Assembly: GCA_963825615.1 (NCBI GenBank)
Contig: CAWGTV010000010.1
Coordinates: 62,001-126,000 of the forward strand
Reading direction: 5' to 3'
Source: JAHEDT01 sp963825615
GTDB lineage: Bacteria > Desulfobacterota > Desulfuromonadia > Desulfuromonadales > BM103
Length of the DNA: 64,000 bases
The translations under genes and the position numbers were made by a program. Shown here piece by piece: positions 8,689 through 17,482 of this stretch. Below the pieces are notes generated by a model that was not told the origin of the DNA, made no database searches, and saw nothing but the letters and a program-made list of their open reading frames with translations. Positions within the stretch are counted from its first letter, which is position 1; every line of letters begins with the position of its first letter.

Positions 8689-9593
8689 TCACGGAAGGCA
8701 AAATTTTGTGTCTCGAATCGTCTGACATGTAACTGGTGATGTTGCCATGCAGGCGTTCAAGATAAGCCCGTTTCGCTTGGCTAATGCCGCTTCCATCCGG
8801 TGGGCATCGAGGAAGTTAAACCAAGCGAGGTAGTTGTCCAAAAACTTAGAGGCGACACCGTTAAATCGTGCCATCCAGCGCTTGAGTCTACTATGAAAGC
8901 CGTTAGCGTTTTGAATATGGTAGAGACCGCGCACTCGCTCTTTATTGCTGGCATTCAGCTCGACATGCTTCAAGTCTTCCGTTTTTGCAACAGCCCGCCA
9001 GGTGCCATGGGCATCCGTGCAGAGTACAGTGACTTCATTCAATACAATCCTGTAATACCGCCATCGCCTGCTTCTGAGAAATCCTTCCCATGCAGGCTAG
9101 CTGCGCCATGGTTCTACCGGTTCTGTCTCGGGCGACCAGTATGCAGTCCTGGTCGTTACTAATACCCCTCTTGGGTGACTTACCGCCTCGCTTGCGCGGG
9201 TCTCGACCGACAATGTTTCGGCTGCCTTTCTCAGAATGCAGGATAAAAGTTTCATCAACTTCCAGAACACCTTTAAAACCATCAAATTCGAGCTTCTTCA
9301 GCGCTTCAAGAACCTTATGTCGCCAGTTGAACGCTGTATTAAGGGATATCTCGATTTCCTCACAAATTTTGCGGAGCGACAATCCTTTTATCATGCGCTC
9401 AATGTAATCGAAGCCACTTTTCCATTAAATGCGTTCCGGCTAGCGGTGTCCCGGTTAAATCATTGAAGGTGCGACTGCAATCGCCGCACTATATCTTTGC
9501 CGGTCACTTTTAAGGACCGTATTTGACAACCTCTTCACTGGAGCAGTACGGGCAACAAACCGATTTATGAGAATTTAAAGAAGTTGCCAACAT
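8689..9593 (-). pseudogene. Decayed IS1595-family (ISXO2-like) transposase
   Basis: Minus-strand reading in several frames rebuilds one transposase. From ATG 9593 the N-terminus has CPYC (9554-9543) followed by SSEEVVKYG; a stop and shift later comes CGDCSRTFNDLTGTPLAGT, completing the zinc ribbon; another shift leads to the segment at 9394-9035 with helix-turn-helix-like LSLRKICEEIEISLNTAFNW and the catalytic VDETF. A further shift near 9040 leads to 9042-8689, which carries CTDAHGTW and GFHSRLKRWM. With at least three frame changes and an in-frame stop it cannot be functional. I could not find clear terminal inverted repeats. Confidence 0.8.
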
Positions 9594-9662
9594 AAAGGAA
9601 TATTGCCAATTCTTCCTAGTCATGAGTTAAGGTCAAAGAGTAGGTTTTTATCATTCAGGGGG

Positions 9663-10166
9663 TTAATCTTCGCCACAAACATTTTTCAAAAAATATCGAT
9701 CAACACCAGGAGGGAAATGATAATCGGGAGAAATGTGAGCACGAGAAGGGCGTCCATTTTCATAATGACAAGTCAAATTACATTCATAAGTGTTTTTTCC
9801 ATTTATGATTTTGAACTCCCAGTGTTCAGGATGATAGATTTTTCTTGTTGTGAAAGTTCCCACAATGCTCACAAACTCTCGCTTTTTTTCAACGTATTCA
9901 GGGAAATGAGTGAATGAACTTTTTTCAAGGTAATAGTTTTTGAAAACCTGCACTAAATTTTCATTTGTTTCATTTTCACTCTTTTCTTTTTCTGGAATTT
10001 GAATTTCGGGAAGACTATTTAAGGTTGGTAAGCTGATTTTTTCTGATTTTGCAGATGGGTTATCGGAGAAATGAAGCGTTCCATTTTTATCTATCCATTT
10101 ATATATCTCCCCAAAGGCAAGGTTAGGAAGAAATAGTAGGATAAGGATTATGCATGAAATCTTCAT
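9663..10166 (-). CDS. Exported DUF4124-domain protein
   Basis: 167 residues from ATG 10166, chosen because a GGGGGAAG ribosome site precedes it and because it gives a clean signal peptide (MKISCIILILLFLPNLAFG). Residues about 19-40 have the DUF4124 pattern EIYKWIDKNGTLHFSDNP. The rest is charged in the middle and ends in a region with two cysteines (CNLTC) and a third near the C-terminus. DUF4124 proteins are periplasmic or envelope proteins of unknown role; the domain also fronts the lytic transglycosylase at 37682. It is AT-rich and lies next to IS debris. Confidence 0.65.
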   Translation of the reverse strand: MKISCIILILLFLPNLAFGEIYKWIDKNGTLHFSDNPSAKSEKISLPTLNSLPEIQIPEKEKSENETNENLVQVFKNYYLEKSSFTHFPEYVEKKREFVSIVGTFTTRKIYHPEHWEFKIINGKNTYECNLTCHYENGRPSRAHISPDYHFPPGVDRYFLKNVCGED

Positions 10167-10536
10167 TCTTCCCCCGCTTAGCTTTAACTTCCCAAGGAAG
10201 GATTGAGATAAATCTAAAGCAAAAAACCGCCTACCAGCATAATGCCAGTACAGCGGCCTCAAGTTCTACTCACCCGTTCATCATTCCATCCCCCATGGGG
10301 CTCATTAAATTAAAGAGTCTCTAATATGCTCTAGAGTTAAATTCTCGTCAAAGGTTTTTTCCTATCTGTCCTGAAAACGAGAAAAACCCCCATCCATAGA
10401 TTGGGGGCATGAATGTATTTGCGGAGAGTGTCAAAGAACCTGGTCTGTTACTAACTCTTGCCAGGAAATCAAACTATTTACGTTTTACAGAAATTTAGTA
10501 ATAGCCGCTAGGCACTTAATAGGTAAGCAATAAATA

Positions 10537-10567
10537 TCCCTCAGAGTGATTCTGGGGGATTTTTTAT
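10537..10567 (+). terminator. Intrinsic terminator-like hairpin
   Basis: ATCCCTCAGAG pairs with TCTGGGGGAT around a short loop, followed by six T bases on the plus strand. No plus-strand gene is present before it, so its role is unclear. Confidence 0.5.
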
Positions 10568-10624
10568 TCGCATTTTTTTTACGATTATTTATAAACTTTT
10601 GTGCTTGCAGATTTGCTTGCAATT

Positions 10625-10660
10625 ATAAAAAAAGGACTTAGCAAAATCTGCTAAATCCTT
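10625..10660 (-). terminator. Terminator of tRNA-Gly(CCC)
   Basis: Read on the minus strand, a 12-bp stem with one G-U pair (10660-10649 with 10643-10632) is followed by a run of seven T bases. It begins nine bases after the encoded CCA of the tRNA. Confidence 0.8.
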
Positions 10661-10668
10661 GTTTTTAT

Positions 10669-10743
<75 letters not shown>

Positions 10744-10755
10744 GAACAGGGCGTG

Positions 10756-10785
10756 ATTATAGGGTGTCAAAATTTGCGTTGTCAA
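10756..10785 (-). promoter_or_regulatory. Sigma-70 promoter of tRNA-Gly(CCC), inside the end of cca
   Basis: On the minus strand TTGACA (10785-10780) is followed after 18 bases by TATAAT (10761-10756). It sits 12 bases before the tRNA and overlaps the last codons and stop codon of the upstream nucleotidyltransferase gene, so the tRNA need not depend on read-through. Confidence 0.8.
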
Positions 10786-12088
10786 TCCTATTCTGGTAGT
10801 GCCCGACAAGAAAACGGCATGCGTCCTCGCGGTTATTGACCTCGCCATAGATTTCCGCGTTGCGAAGGAGTTCCAGCGCCCGGGTCATCTCAGGGCCTTC
10901 CTCGAGGCAGAGTGTATTGCGCAACCAGTGACCATCCACCAGGTCGTTGGGCCGTTGATCCTCAAGTCCGGCTACCAACGGGATCATTTGCTCGACAGTC
11001 GCTGTAATCGGGCCAGCTTGGGGATGGCCGGCCAAGGCCATAAGAAGTGGTTTCGGCTCACTTGGGAAGCGCCGCGACCACCACGCATAAGCCCTCTGGT
11101 TGCAGGCGATGGACGTAAAATCATACATGACGGCAGCATCCAGAGCCGCAACCATCTCGATTCCGGCGACCGCTTTGCGACTGAGCTTCCACATCTGTGA
11201 CAGACGCACCGGCAAGTTCTTTTCGACAGCAGACAGAAGAAAAGAAAAGAGCAGCAGGGTTTCGACGTTGAGTCCCTGTTCGATGTCCTGCTGCAGCCAG
11301 TCACGCACAACAGGATAAGCCTCGGTCAGGCGTCGCCATCGATTGTGGCAGTTTTCAAGACGCTCCTTCAACGCACGCCAGTTTTCGGCAAACCCCGCTC
11401 CGAACAGTTGTTCCCCTACCCCACTTTCAACAAACAATTTTAACCCACGAGCGGCATGACGGTCAGACAAAATCTTCCAGACTTCCTGACGAATGCGTTC
11501 CGGAGCCACACGATCTAAGCCAATGACCTCTGTTCGCATGCATCCTAAGGTCCCAGACTCGATTTGCAGGTTAAGGGCCGTTGCATGTCTGACCCCCTTG
11601 ATAATCCGCAGTGGATCATTGACAAACGAAGACGTATTGACCATACGCAGGGAATCATGACGAAAATCATCAAGACCACCGAAAGGATCAATCAGCGAAT
11701 CTGCAGATATCGTAGTGGCCAGTGGCAGTGCCATCGCATTCATGGTGAAATCGCGGTCGAAGAGGTCCTGTTCCAGGGTTGGAGCGCGGTACAGGGCGAA
11801 ATCATAGTGTGGGCAGGCCTTCTCGCGGTTGACAACCACCCGACTCTGCTGTCTGTCCTGGTCAAGCCAGAACCAGTCTCCACCAACGAGTCGGGCGAAG
11901 CTCTTCGCAATAGATGTGGGGTCCTGTGGAAAGATCAGGTCCAGATCAGTGACCGGAAGACCGCTCAGAACGTCGCGGAGGGCACCACCGACCAGGTATG
12001 TTTCAGAGGCAGAGCAAACTTTTAGGAGGCTGGCAAAATGGGGAGTGCACCGCAAGGCATCTGACATTCTGTCAAGAACGACCTGCAT
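10757..12088 (-). CDS. tRNA nucleotidyltransferase / poly(A) polymerase family protein
   Basis: 443 residues. The N-terminal class II nucleotidyltransferase head has YLVGGALRDVLSG and the metal-binding DLDLIFP pair of aspartates, followed by DRDFTMNAMA and LIDPFGGLDD, then the RIIKGVRHA and PERIRQEVWKIL segments of the neck and body. The enzyme adds nucleotides to the 3' end of tRNAs (CCA, or CC/A only; some Geobacter relatives split these between two enzymes). The tail after residue 240 is weakly conserved. GAGG precedes the ATG at 12088. It is directly upstream of tRNA-Gly(CCC), which already encodes CCA, so here it would act in repair. Confidence 0.85.
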   Translation of the reverse strand: MQVVLDRMSDALRCTPHFASLLKVCSASETYLVGGALRDVLSGLPVTDLDLIFPQDPTSIAKSFARLVGGDWFWLDQDRQQSRVVVNREKACPHYDFALYRAPTLEQDLFDRDFTMNAMALPLATTISADSLIDPFGGLDDFRHDSLRMVNTSSFVNDPLRIIKGVRHATALNLQIESGTLGCMRTEVIGLDRVAPERIRQEVWKILSDRHAARGLKLFVESGVGEQLFGAGFAENWRALKERLENCHNRWRRLTEAYPVVRDWLQQDIEQGLNVETLLLFSFLLSAVEKNLPVRLSQMWKLSRKAVAGIEMVAALDAAVMYDFTSIACNQRAYAWWSRRFPSEPKPLLMALAGHPQAGPITATVEQMIPLVAGLEDQRPNDLVDGHWLRNTLCLEEGPEMTRALELLRNAEIYGEVNNREDACRFLVGHYQNRIDNANFDTL

Positions 12089-12120
12089 GACATGGCCTCA
12101 GAAGAATCAACGACGAAAAA

Positions 12121-12148
12121 TAGCAGGGGCCCCGCTCGGGGCCCCTTA
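12121..12148 (-). terminator. GC-rich hairpin after the aminotransferase
   Basis: GGGGCCCC at 12126-12133 and again at 12138-12145 form an eight-pair stem with a four-base loop; on the minus strand it is followed by TGCTATTTTTC. It sits 15 bases past the aminotransferase stop. Confidence 0.7.
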
Positions 12149-12162
12149 AAGTCATCCCGGGA

Positions 12163-13467
12163 TCAGGACAGGTCTTTTACCGCCTGATAAATCACATCGA
12201 AAAGCTCCTGGATATCATTTTCTGCGATACAGGAGAATGCGATACGCAAATCTGTGCTGCCGATCGAGATGGTGCCGACGCCATACTTGTCAAGCAGATG
12301 AACGCGCAGTTTTTCTGCGTCGACCTGTTTCAACTTAAGGCACATGAAGTACCCCGAGTTGAAGGGATAGTAATCCCAGCAAGAATCGTATTTGCCGCTG
12401 TCGAGGACCTCTTTGGTTTTGAGGGCCCGCCCTTTCATGACGGCAAATTTTTCATCCTTCTGCTTGATGAAATCGGGAGACTTGAGCGCCTCGATGACGA
12501 AGGTCTGCGATGGGTGCGGACAGTTGGAGATGGTCGCGCGGATGAGGCCCATGGTCTTTTTCTCCAAGGCGGTGAGGACAGGTACGTTCTCATACTCTGT
12601 ACCGTCGGCAAAGGTGATGAAACCAGTGCGGAAGCCCCACACGAACTCTTCCTTGGTGGCGCCGTCGAGCTTGACGGTCAGCACCCGGTGATTGATGTTG
12701 GCAAGCTTGCCAAACAAAGACTCCTTGAGAGAGTCCTCGTAAAAGAGGCCAAAATACGCATCGTCAGTTATGGTGACGACATTACAACCCTCCTCGGCAA
12801 CTTCCTTGATCGCCGCGACAATGGCATCACCTTCGGCAACGGTTGGCGTGTAGCCACTCGGGTTGTTCGGGAAGTTGAGCAGCACCACGACTTTCCCTTT
12901 TTCCGCAGCGCTGTTTTTCAGCTCGGTCCGAAACGCGTCGACGTTGAAGCCACGGTCAGTAGTAAAGGTCGGGAACTTCTTGACAATCGCCCCGCAACGG
13001 GTAACAAATGTCAGGTTGTAATTCCCCCAAAGCATATCGGGGAGGATCAGGTGGTCGCCCCGGTCAATGAACAGGTCGGCAACGATGGACAGTCCGTGGG
13101 TCAGCGCATTGGTGACGATCGGGTTGCTGAAATGCTTGTCCGCCATGCTGGGGTTTTCACGCAGCATCTTTTCGCGCCAGAGCGAACGCAATTCCGGCTT
13201 GCCGGCGGGTGGTGCGTAGGGATAAATGTCTTTGGGATCGAACGCACTGAGCTTGTCCTGAATACACTGCAGGTACATCGGCCCCGAGCCTTCGGTGGCG
13301 ATGCCGATGGTGGCATTGAAGCGATGCGCCTTTTCTTTGGCTTCAGCAGACTGGGTCAGGATCCCTTTGGGAAAGAACAGGTTTTTGCCGAGTTCTGAAA
13401 GGGATTCGAGGACGAAAGGGTTATGTTGACTGATTTGATCGTTCAGTTCTTTAGCCAAAGGGTTCAT
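12163..13467 (-). CDS. Fold-type I PLP aminotransferase (class I/II)
   Basis: 434 residues. The family features are YAPPAGKPELRSLWREK near residue 85, NFPNNPSGYTPT near 200, TDDAYFGLFYE near 240, DGATKEEFVWGFRTGF near 270 with the PLP-binding lysine in GATK, and a late LRIAFS. It transfers an amino group between an amino acid and a keto acid in the cytoplasm; the exact substrates cannot be told from sequence. GGAGG precedes the ATG by six bases. It is a single-gene unit with a terminator, divergent from the AEC transporter across about 165 bases. Confidence 0.85.
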   Translation of the reverse strand: MNPLAKELNDQISQHNPFVLESLSELGKNLFFPKGILTQSAEAKEKAHRFNATIGIATEGSGPMYLQCIQDKLSAFDPKDIYPYAPPAGKPELRSLWREKMLRENPSMADKHFSNPIVTNALTHGLSIVADLFIDRGDHLILPDMLWGNYNLTFVTRCGAIVKKFPTFTTDRGFNVDAFRTELKNSAAEKGKVVVLLNFPNNPSGYTPTVAEGDAIVAAIKEVAEEGCNVVTITDDAYFGLFYEDSLKESLFGKLANINHRVLTVKLDGATKEEFVWGFRTGFITFADGTEYENVPVLTALEKKTMGLIRATISNCPHPSQTFVIEALKSPDFIKQKDEKFAVMKGRALKTKEVLDSGKYDSCWDYYPFNSGYFMCLKLKQVDAEKLRVHLLDKYGVGTISIGSTDLRIAFSCIAENDIQELFDVIYQAVKDLS

Positions 13468-13632
13468 TTGTATCCTCCAGAGGATTGTTGATGGTGCGCT
13501 TTCCGGCGCGGCAGTATTTAATCAGGATAGCTTCAGAATTGTCAATGGCAATCTATCGCCAAAGCACCGAAGATTCACCTTATGCCGGCAATTATTCGAG
13601 AGAACGTTGCTAACTTTTCAAGGTTATGATTC

Positions 13633-14526
13633 ATGCTCTTTGTCCAAGTGATACTGCCGATCTTTCTGATTGCCTCAGCGGGTTTTGTGTTTGCGCGCAA
13701 AACCGCTGCCGACCTGGCCCCACTGGCCAACAGCGCTCTCTACCTTTTCGCCCCTGCGCTGGTATTTTCTTCATTGCTGAAACGCTCTGTCGAAGGAGAC
13801 GTGCTCGGCCTCCTCGCGCTCTTCATGGTCCTGTATACGGCAGCACTCTGTCTGCTGGCAGTCTGTGTCTCGCGCTGGCGCCGGTTTGATGGCAATACCA
13901 CCCGCGCCTTCACCTTGACGACGTCGATGATTAATACCGGTAATTACGGACTGCCGCTGGTGTTCTTTGCCTACGGCGAAGCGGCTCTCAACGTCTCTGT
14001 TCTGTTGTTCGTTCTGTTTAGTCTCCCTCTCGGGACTCTGGCGATCGTGATTGCCCAGGGGCAGGGCGTCAAATGGCAGGAGGCTGTCAGAAACAGCTTA
14101 AAAATACCGATCTTTTACGGTGTGGCACTTGCCTTGTTCTGCAAATTGGTCAACTGGCAGCCGCCGGAATTTTTCATTCGTGCAACCGAGCTGCTCGGCC
14201 AGGCCGCCATCCCGCTTATGCTGGTATTACTCGGCATGCAGTTATCACGGGTCAAGATTTATAAAAATTGGGGGTTTTTCAGCCTCTCTACAATGATTCG
14301 GCTGCTTGTCGGACCAGCGTTGGCCATCGCTCTGACCGCCTTGCTTGGCCTGGATGGCCTGACACGCAAGATCGTCATTCTGCAGACCAGCACGCCCTCG
14401 GCCGTTATACCGTTGCTTTACAGCATTCGCTTCAACACCAGGCCGGATCTGGTTTCGGGGACCATTCTGCTCAGCACGCTCTGCAGTGCTTTTACTTTGA
14501 CTGCCTTACTGTATTGGCTGGGATGA
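13633..14526 (+). CDS. AEC-family transporter (auxin efflux carrier-like)
   Basis: 297 residues with about ten membrane helices in two halves, as in the AEC/malonate permease family. Recognisable family segments are FARKTAADLAPLANSALYLF near the start, a conserved TTSMINTGNYGLPLVFFAYG with the Asn-Gly kink of helix 4, and the end segment ILQTSTPSAVIPLLY. Members move small organic anions such as malate or malonate; the substrate here is unknown. AAGG lies about twelve bases before the ATG. No gene partner on the plus strand. Confidence 0.85.
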   Translation: MLFVQVILPIFLIASAGFVFARKTAADLAPLANSALYLFAPALVFSSLLKRSVEGDVLGLLALFMVLYTAALCLLAVCVSRWRRFDGNTTRAFTLTTSMINTGNYGLPLVFFAYGEAALNVSVLLFVLFSLPLGTLAIVIAQGQGVKWQEAVRNSLKIPIFYGVALALFCKLVNWQPPEFFIRATELLGQAAIPLMLVLLGMQLSRVKIYKNWGFFSLSTMIRLLVGPALAIALTALLGLDGLTRKIVILQTSTPSAVIPLLYSIRFNTRPDLVSGTILLSTLCSAFTLTALLYWLG

Positions 14527-14657
14527 ACCACAAGAAAACAGGCCATGGCTTTCGGTAATCTACTGACGGTGGAAGGACTGAACCAGAAGAGTTGCGAATG
14601 CACCCTAGCATGGCAATACTGCCAGGGCGCAAAAGTTGTTAACGGACGAAAGATTTT

Positions 14658-15746
14658 TCAAAAAAGAGTCCCCACCACAACCCCGAGTGCAGAAAGCGGG
14701 CCCGTATCGCTGAGGCCGTCAACAGATTTTTCCACTTTGTGCAGCGTGGTTTTAGCATCCCGGTAGAGGTCATCGTCATTAACCAGTCGTCCCAGGGTCC
14801 CCTGACCGTCATCTACTTTTTTGGCAATACTGTTGAAATGAGCAGCGCCCTCGCTGACATTGTCATAGAGAGTGGCGTCATTCAGCATTTTGCCGAGAGC
14901 ACCCTCCCCTTGGTTGACCTTATCCGTGATTGCGCTGAGGCTGGCAACGGTCTTGGTCGTCTCTTCGTAGAGGCGGTCATCGTGCAGGAGTTTGCCCAAA
15001 GTCCCCTCCCCTGATTTAATCTGACTGGATATATCAGCAAGGTTGACCATAGCCGTATTGAGATTGTTGTAAAGAGCCGGGTCAGCGATCAGCTTACCAA
15101 GGGTTCCCTCTCCACTGTCGAGGCGCGCCAATAGCTGATTGAGACGGGTAGACATGGCATTCATCTCATCATAGAGGGTCGGGTTGTTGACCAGTCGGCC
15201 AAGAGTCCCCTCCCCGGTGTCGATCTTGGTGACAATATTGTCCAGGCGATTGATCGCTTCGATAAGTGGTTCGCGAGAGTCTTCCACCAATTCGCCTAGC
15301 GGGCTTAGTATCCGGCTCTGGCTCTTATCGATATTAGTGATCAACTGGTCAATATTGGTTGACTCTTCGGTTCGCACCGAGCCACCGGGCGGCAACACCT
15401 TGCTGCCGGACTCCCCGAAGGCGAGTCCAAGAAAAACGCCGCCGAGCATGTTTGTCTGCCGGATTCGAGCCACGGTATCTTCATGAACGCTGTTTTCACG
15501 ATTGACAAAAAAATCAACACGGACACGATTGCCTTCGAAATCAATCTTTTTAACCTTGCCAACATCGACTCCGGCGATCCTCACCGGATCTCCGACCTTC
15601 AAGCCTACGGAAGAGTTGAAATAGGCCTGGTAATAATATTGCTCTTCGAATGGACGCCAGTCCTGCACGAATTCGATCATTACGGCCAGTAAAATCAGGG
15701 CGGCCAGAAAAAACAGTCCGACTTTCTGTTCGACTGACATTGACAT
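14658..15746 (-). CDS. mlaD: MlaD/MCE-domain lipid-transport protein with GEGTLGKL repeats
   Basis: 362 residues from ATG 15746 (AAGGGGAAT just before it; the ORF is open 32 codons further). One N-terminal membrane anchor (about 8-28), then one MCE domain (about 40-120, with VGLKVGDPVRIAGVDVGKV). The C-terminal two thirds carries five repeats of GEGTLG(R/K)L at about 40-residue spacing, typical of long MlaD proteins in this group, probably forming helical segments that extend across the periplasm. It works with MlaE and MlaF to move phospholipids between the membranes. The start is one base from the mlaF stop, so translation is coupled. Confidence 0.92.
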   Translation of the reverse strand: MSMSVEQKVGLFFLAALILLAVMIEFVQDWRPFEEQYYYQAYFNSSVGLKVGDPVRIAGVDVGKVKKIDFEGNRVRVDFFVNRENSVHEDTVARIRQTNMLGGVFLGLAFGESGSKVLPPGGSVRTEESTNIDQLITNIDKSQSRILSPLGELVEDSREPLIEAINRLDNIVTKIDTGEGTLGRLVNNPTLYDEMNAMSTRLNQLLARLDSGEGTLGKLIADPALYNNLNTAMVNLADISSQIKSGEGTLGKLLHDDRLYEETTKTVASLSAITDKVNQGEGALGKMLNDATLYDNVSEGAAHFNSIAKKVDDGQGTLGRLVNDDDLYRDAKTTLHKVEKSVDGLSDTGPLSALGVVVGTLF

Positions 15747-15747
15747 G

Positions 15748-16626
15748 CTATTCCCCTTCTCCCTGAATGCCTTTAGTCGTTGTGTAGATAAAATTCCGAA
15801 CAATTGGATTTTGGCTCTTCTTGATCTCGTCCGGCGTGCCAATGGCGATCACTTCACCATCGTGCATCATCGCTACGCGATTCGAGAGGTAGAGCGCAAA
15901 GTTAAGGTCATGGCTGACGATAATTGTCGTCAGCTTAACCTTTTCCTTGAGAGACATGATAACTCTGGCCAACTCATCTGAGGTCACCGGGTCGAGCTCG
16001 GCCGTCGGCTCATCATAAAGGATCAAGTCGGGGTTCATCGCCAGGGATCGGGCGATCGCCACACGTTTCCTCATGCCGCCAGAAAGCTCTGACGTCCTCA
16101 GCTCCTCCTTGCCAGCAAGGCCGACCAGCCGAAGTTTTTCCTGAATAATCCGCCGGATGCGGACTTCACCACAGATCCGTTTTTCACGCAGCCAGAGACC
16201 AACATTTTCCCCGACCGTCAGGGAGTTGAAGAGCGCCGACGACTGAAAAACCATGCTGTAGCGGAAGCTGCGGGGCATATTGGTCGATTCGAGCTCGTTA
16301 ACGTCATGACCGTTGATCAGGATCTGGCCGCTGTCAGCCTGCTCCAGTTTGACAATATGCTTGAGCAGTAAGCTCTTACCTGTGCCGGACGGCCCGATGA
16401 TCGAAAACGTCTCACCCGGTTCGATCATCAGGTTGATGTCTTTAAGGACATGATGCTCGCCAAAGGACTTGTTCAGGTCTTTAATCTGAATGCTGACCCC
16501 TGCCGAGCCTTCGTAACCGATCTGGCAACTGTCCCCATCCAGGATGTCCGGCGCAAAACCATGGGCAAGCTTGGTTAAGAAGCTGCTTAAGAAGTGTCCG
16601 CTTTTCGAATGCCGGTCAGAGGTCAT
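15748..16626 (-). CDS. mlaF: MlaF-like ABC transporter ATPase
   Basis: 292 residues from ATG 16626 (a TTG is one codon upstream). Walker A GPSGTGKS, Q-loop MVFQSSALFNSLTV, signature LSGGMRKRVAIARSL, Walker B LILYDEPTAELDP and switch histidine IIVSHD are all present, so it should hydrolyse ATP. An unusual N-terminal extension of about 45 residues precedes the first strand (SIQIKDLNKSFG); a later start is possible but none has a ribosome site. It energises the MlaE permease at the inner membrane. Order mlaE-mlaF-mlaD with gaps of 12 and 1 bases shows an operon. Confidence 0.92.
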   Translation of the reverse strand: MTSDRHSKSGHFLSSFLTKLAHGFAPDILDGDSCQIGYEGSAGVSIQIKDLNKSFGEHHVLKDINLMIEPGETFSIIGPSGTGKSLLLKHIVKLEQADSGQILINGHDVNELESTNMPRSFRYSMVFQSSALFNSLTVGENVGLWLREKRICGEVRIRRIIQEKLRLVGLAGKEELRTSELSGGMRKRVAIARSLAMNPDLILYDEPTAELDPVTSDELARVIMSLKEKVKLTTIIVSHDLNFALYLSNRVAMMHDGEVIAIGTPDEIKKSQNPIVRNFIYTTTKGIQGEGE

Positions 16627-16638
16627 CAAAATAAAAGC

Positions 16639-17454
16639 CTAAATCATAAAGCGCGTTAAGAGGTAATTGGCGATCATGATCAGCAGGAAAGAGAGCACCA
16701 CTGAACGCGTTGTCGATTCACCGATTCCCCGTGCCCCACCACTCGTCTTAAACCCGACATAACAACCGACATGGGCGATGATGCCACCGAAGACCATGGC
16801 CTTTAAAAGTCCTTTGAAAATTTCCTTGTAATTAAGGGCGCGAATCATGTTGTCGTAATAGACTGTATAGGGGACATTGATCTTCGGATTGACGTCTGCC
16901 ACGATACCGCCGCCGATAATTCCGACCACCATCGAGAAAGCAACCAGCGCCGGCACGGTAAAGAGACATGCGATCAACCTTGGCATCGCCAGGTAACGAA
17001 CCGGGTTGATTTCCAGCGTCTTCAAGGCATCGATTTCCTCGTAGACCTGCATGGCGCCGACTTCGGCTGCCATTGCCGAACCGACACGACCGGCGACCAG
17101 CAGGCTGGTCATGACCGGGCCAAGCTCCTTGACCATCGACAAGCCCACGATCGCACCGATCGCCTCTTGGGAACCATAGAGGGCAAGTTCCGAGCCTGTC
17201 TGCACAGAAAGAACCATGCCGACAAACAGGGCTACCAGCATGGCGATCGGCAAAGTACCGACACCTATGATGTTCATCTGCCGAAAGATGCTGGTCAGGT
17301 TGCGCGGCGCTTCCTTGAAGTAATAAACCGTCTCACACAACAGCGCCAGCATCTCGCCGAGGCCCTGGGCGACATTTAGTAATTTGCTGCCGATGGTCGC
17401 AAAAGGTTGCATAAAATTCTTGCTCACTGCTGCTCGGGATGAGGCTCGCCCCAT
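16639..17454 (-). CDS. mlaE: MlaE-like ABC transporter permease
   Basis: 271 residues with about five membrane helices. Family motifs: FVGMVLSVQTG near residue 85, ELGPVMTSLLVAGRVGSAMAAEVG near 115 and EEIDALKTLEINPVRYLAMPR near 150, the last being the coupling helix that touches MlaF. The predicted role is the inner-membrane permease of the phospholipid transport system. The start is uncertain: ATG 17454, GTG 17427 and ATG 17412 are in frame and none has a strong ribosome site. It lies 28 bases downstream of the WPxF-repeat gene. Confidence 0.92.
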   Translation of the reverse strand: MGRASSRAAVSKNFMQPFATIGSKLLNVAQGLGEMLALLCETVYYFKEAPRNLTSIFRQMNIIGVGTLPIAMLVALFVGMVLSVQTGSELALYGSQEAIGAIVGLSMVKELGPVMTSLLVAGRVGSAMAAEVGAMQVYEEIDALKTLEINPVRYLAMPRLIACLFTVPALVAFSMVVGIIGGGIVADVNPKINVPYTVYYDNMIRALNYKEIFKGLLKAMVFGGIIAHVGCYVGFKTSGGARGIGESTTRSVVLSFLLIMIANYLLTRFMI

Positions 17455-17482
17455 TGCAAACCCCAGGGCGTATACAGAACGG

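Larger units (their letters stand above)
10167..10668. other. Intergenic region between DUF4124 gene and tRNA-Gly
   Basis: About 500 bases. It contains an imperfect hairpin at 10379-10410, a hairpin with a T run on the plus strand (10537-10567) and the tRNA-Gly terminator (10625-10660). No gene is supported. Confidence 0.6.

Noticed and set aside
12298..13398. 366-codon ORF opposite the aminotransferase
   Set aside because: The minus strand encodes a full PLP enzyme with all motifs; the antisense ORF is a by-product of codon bias.
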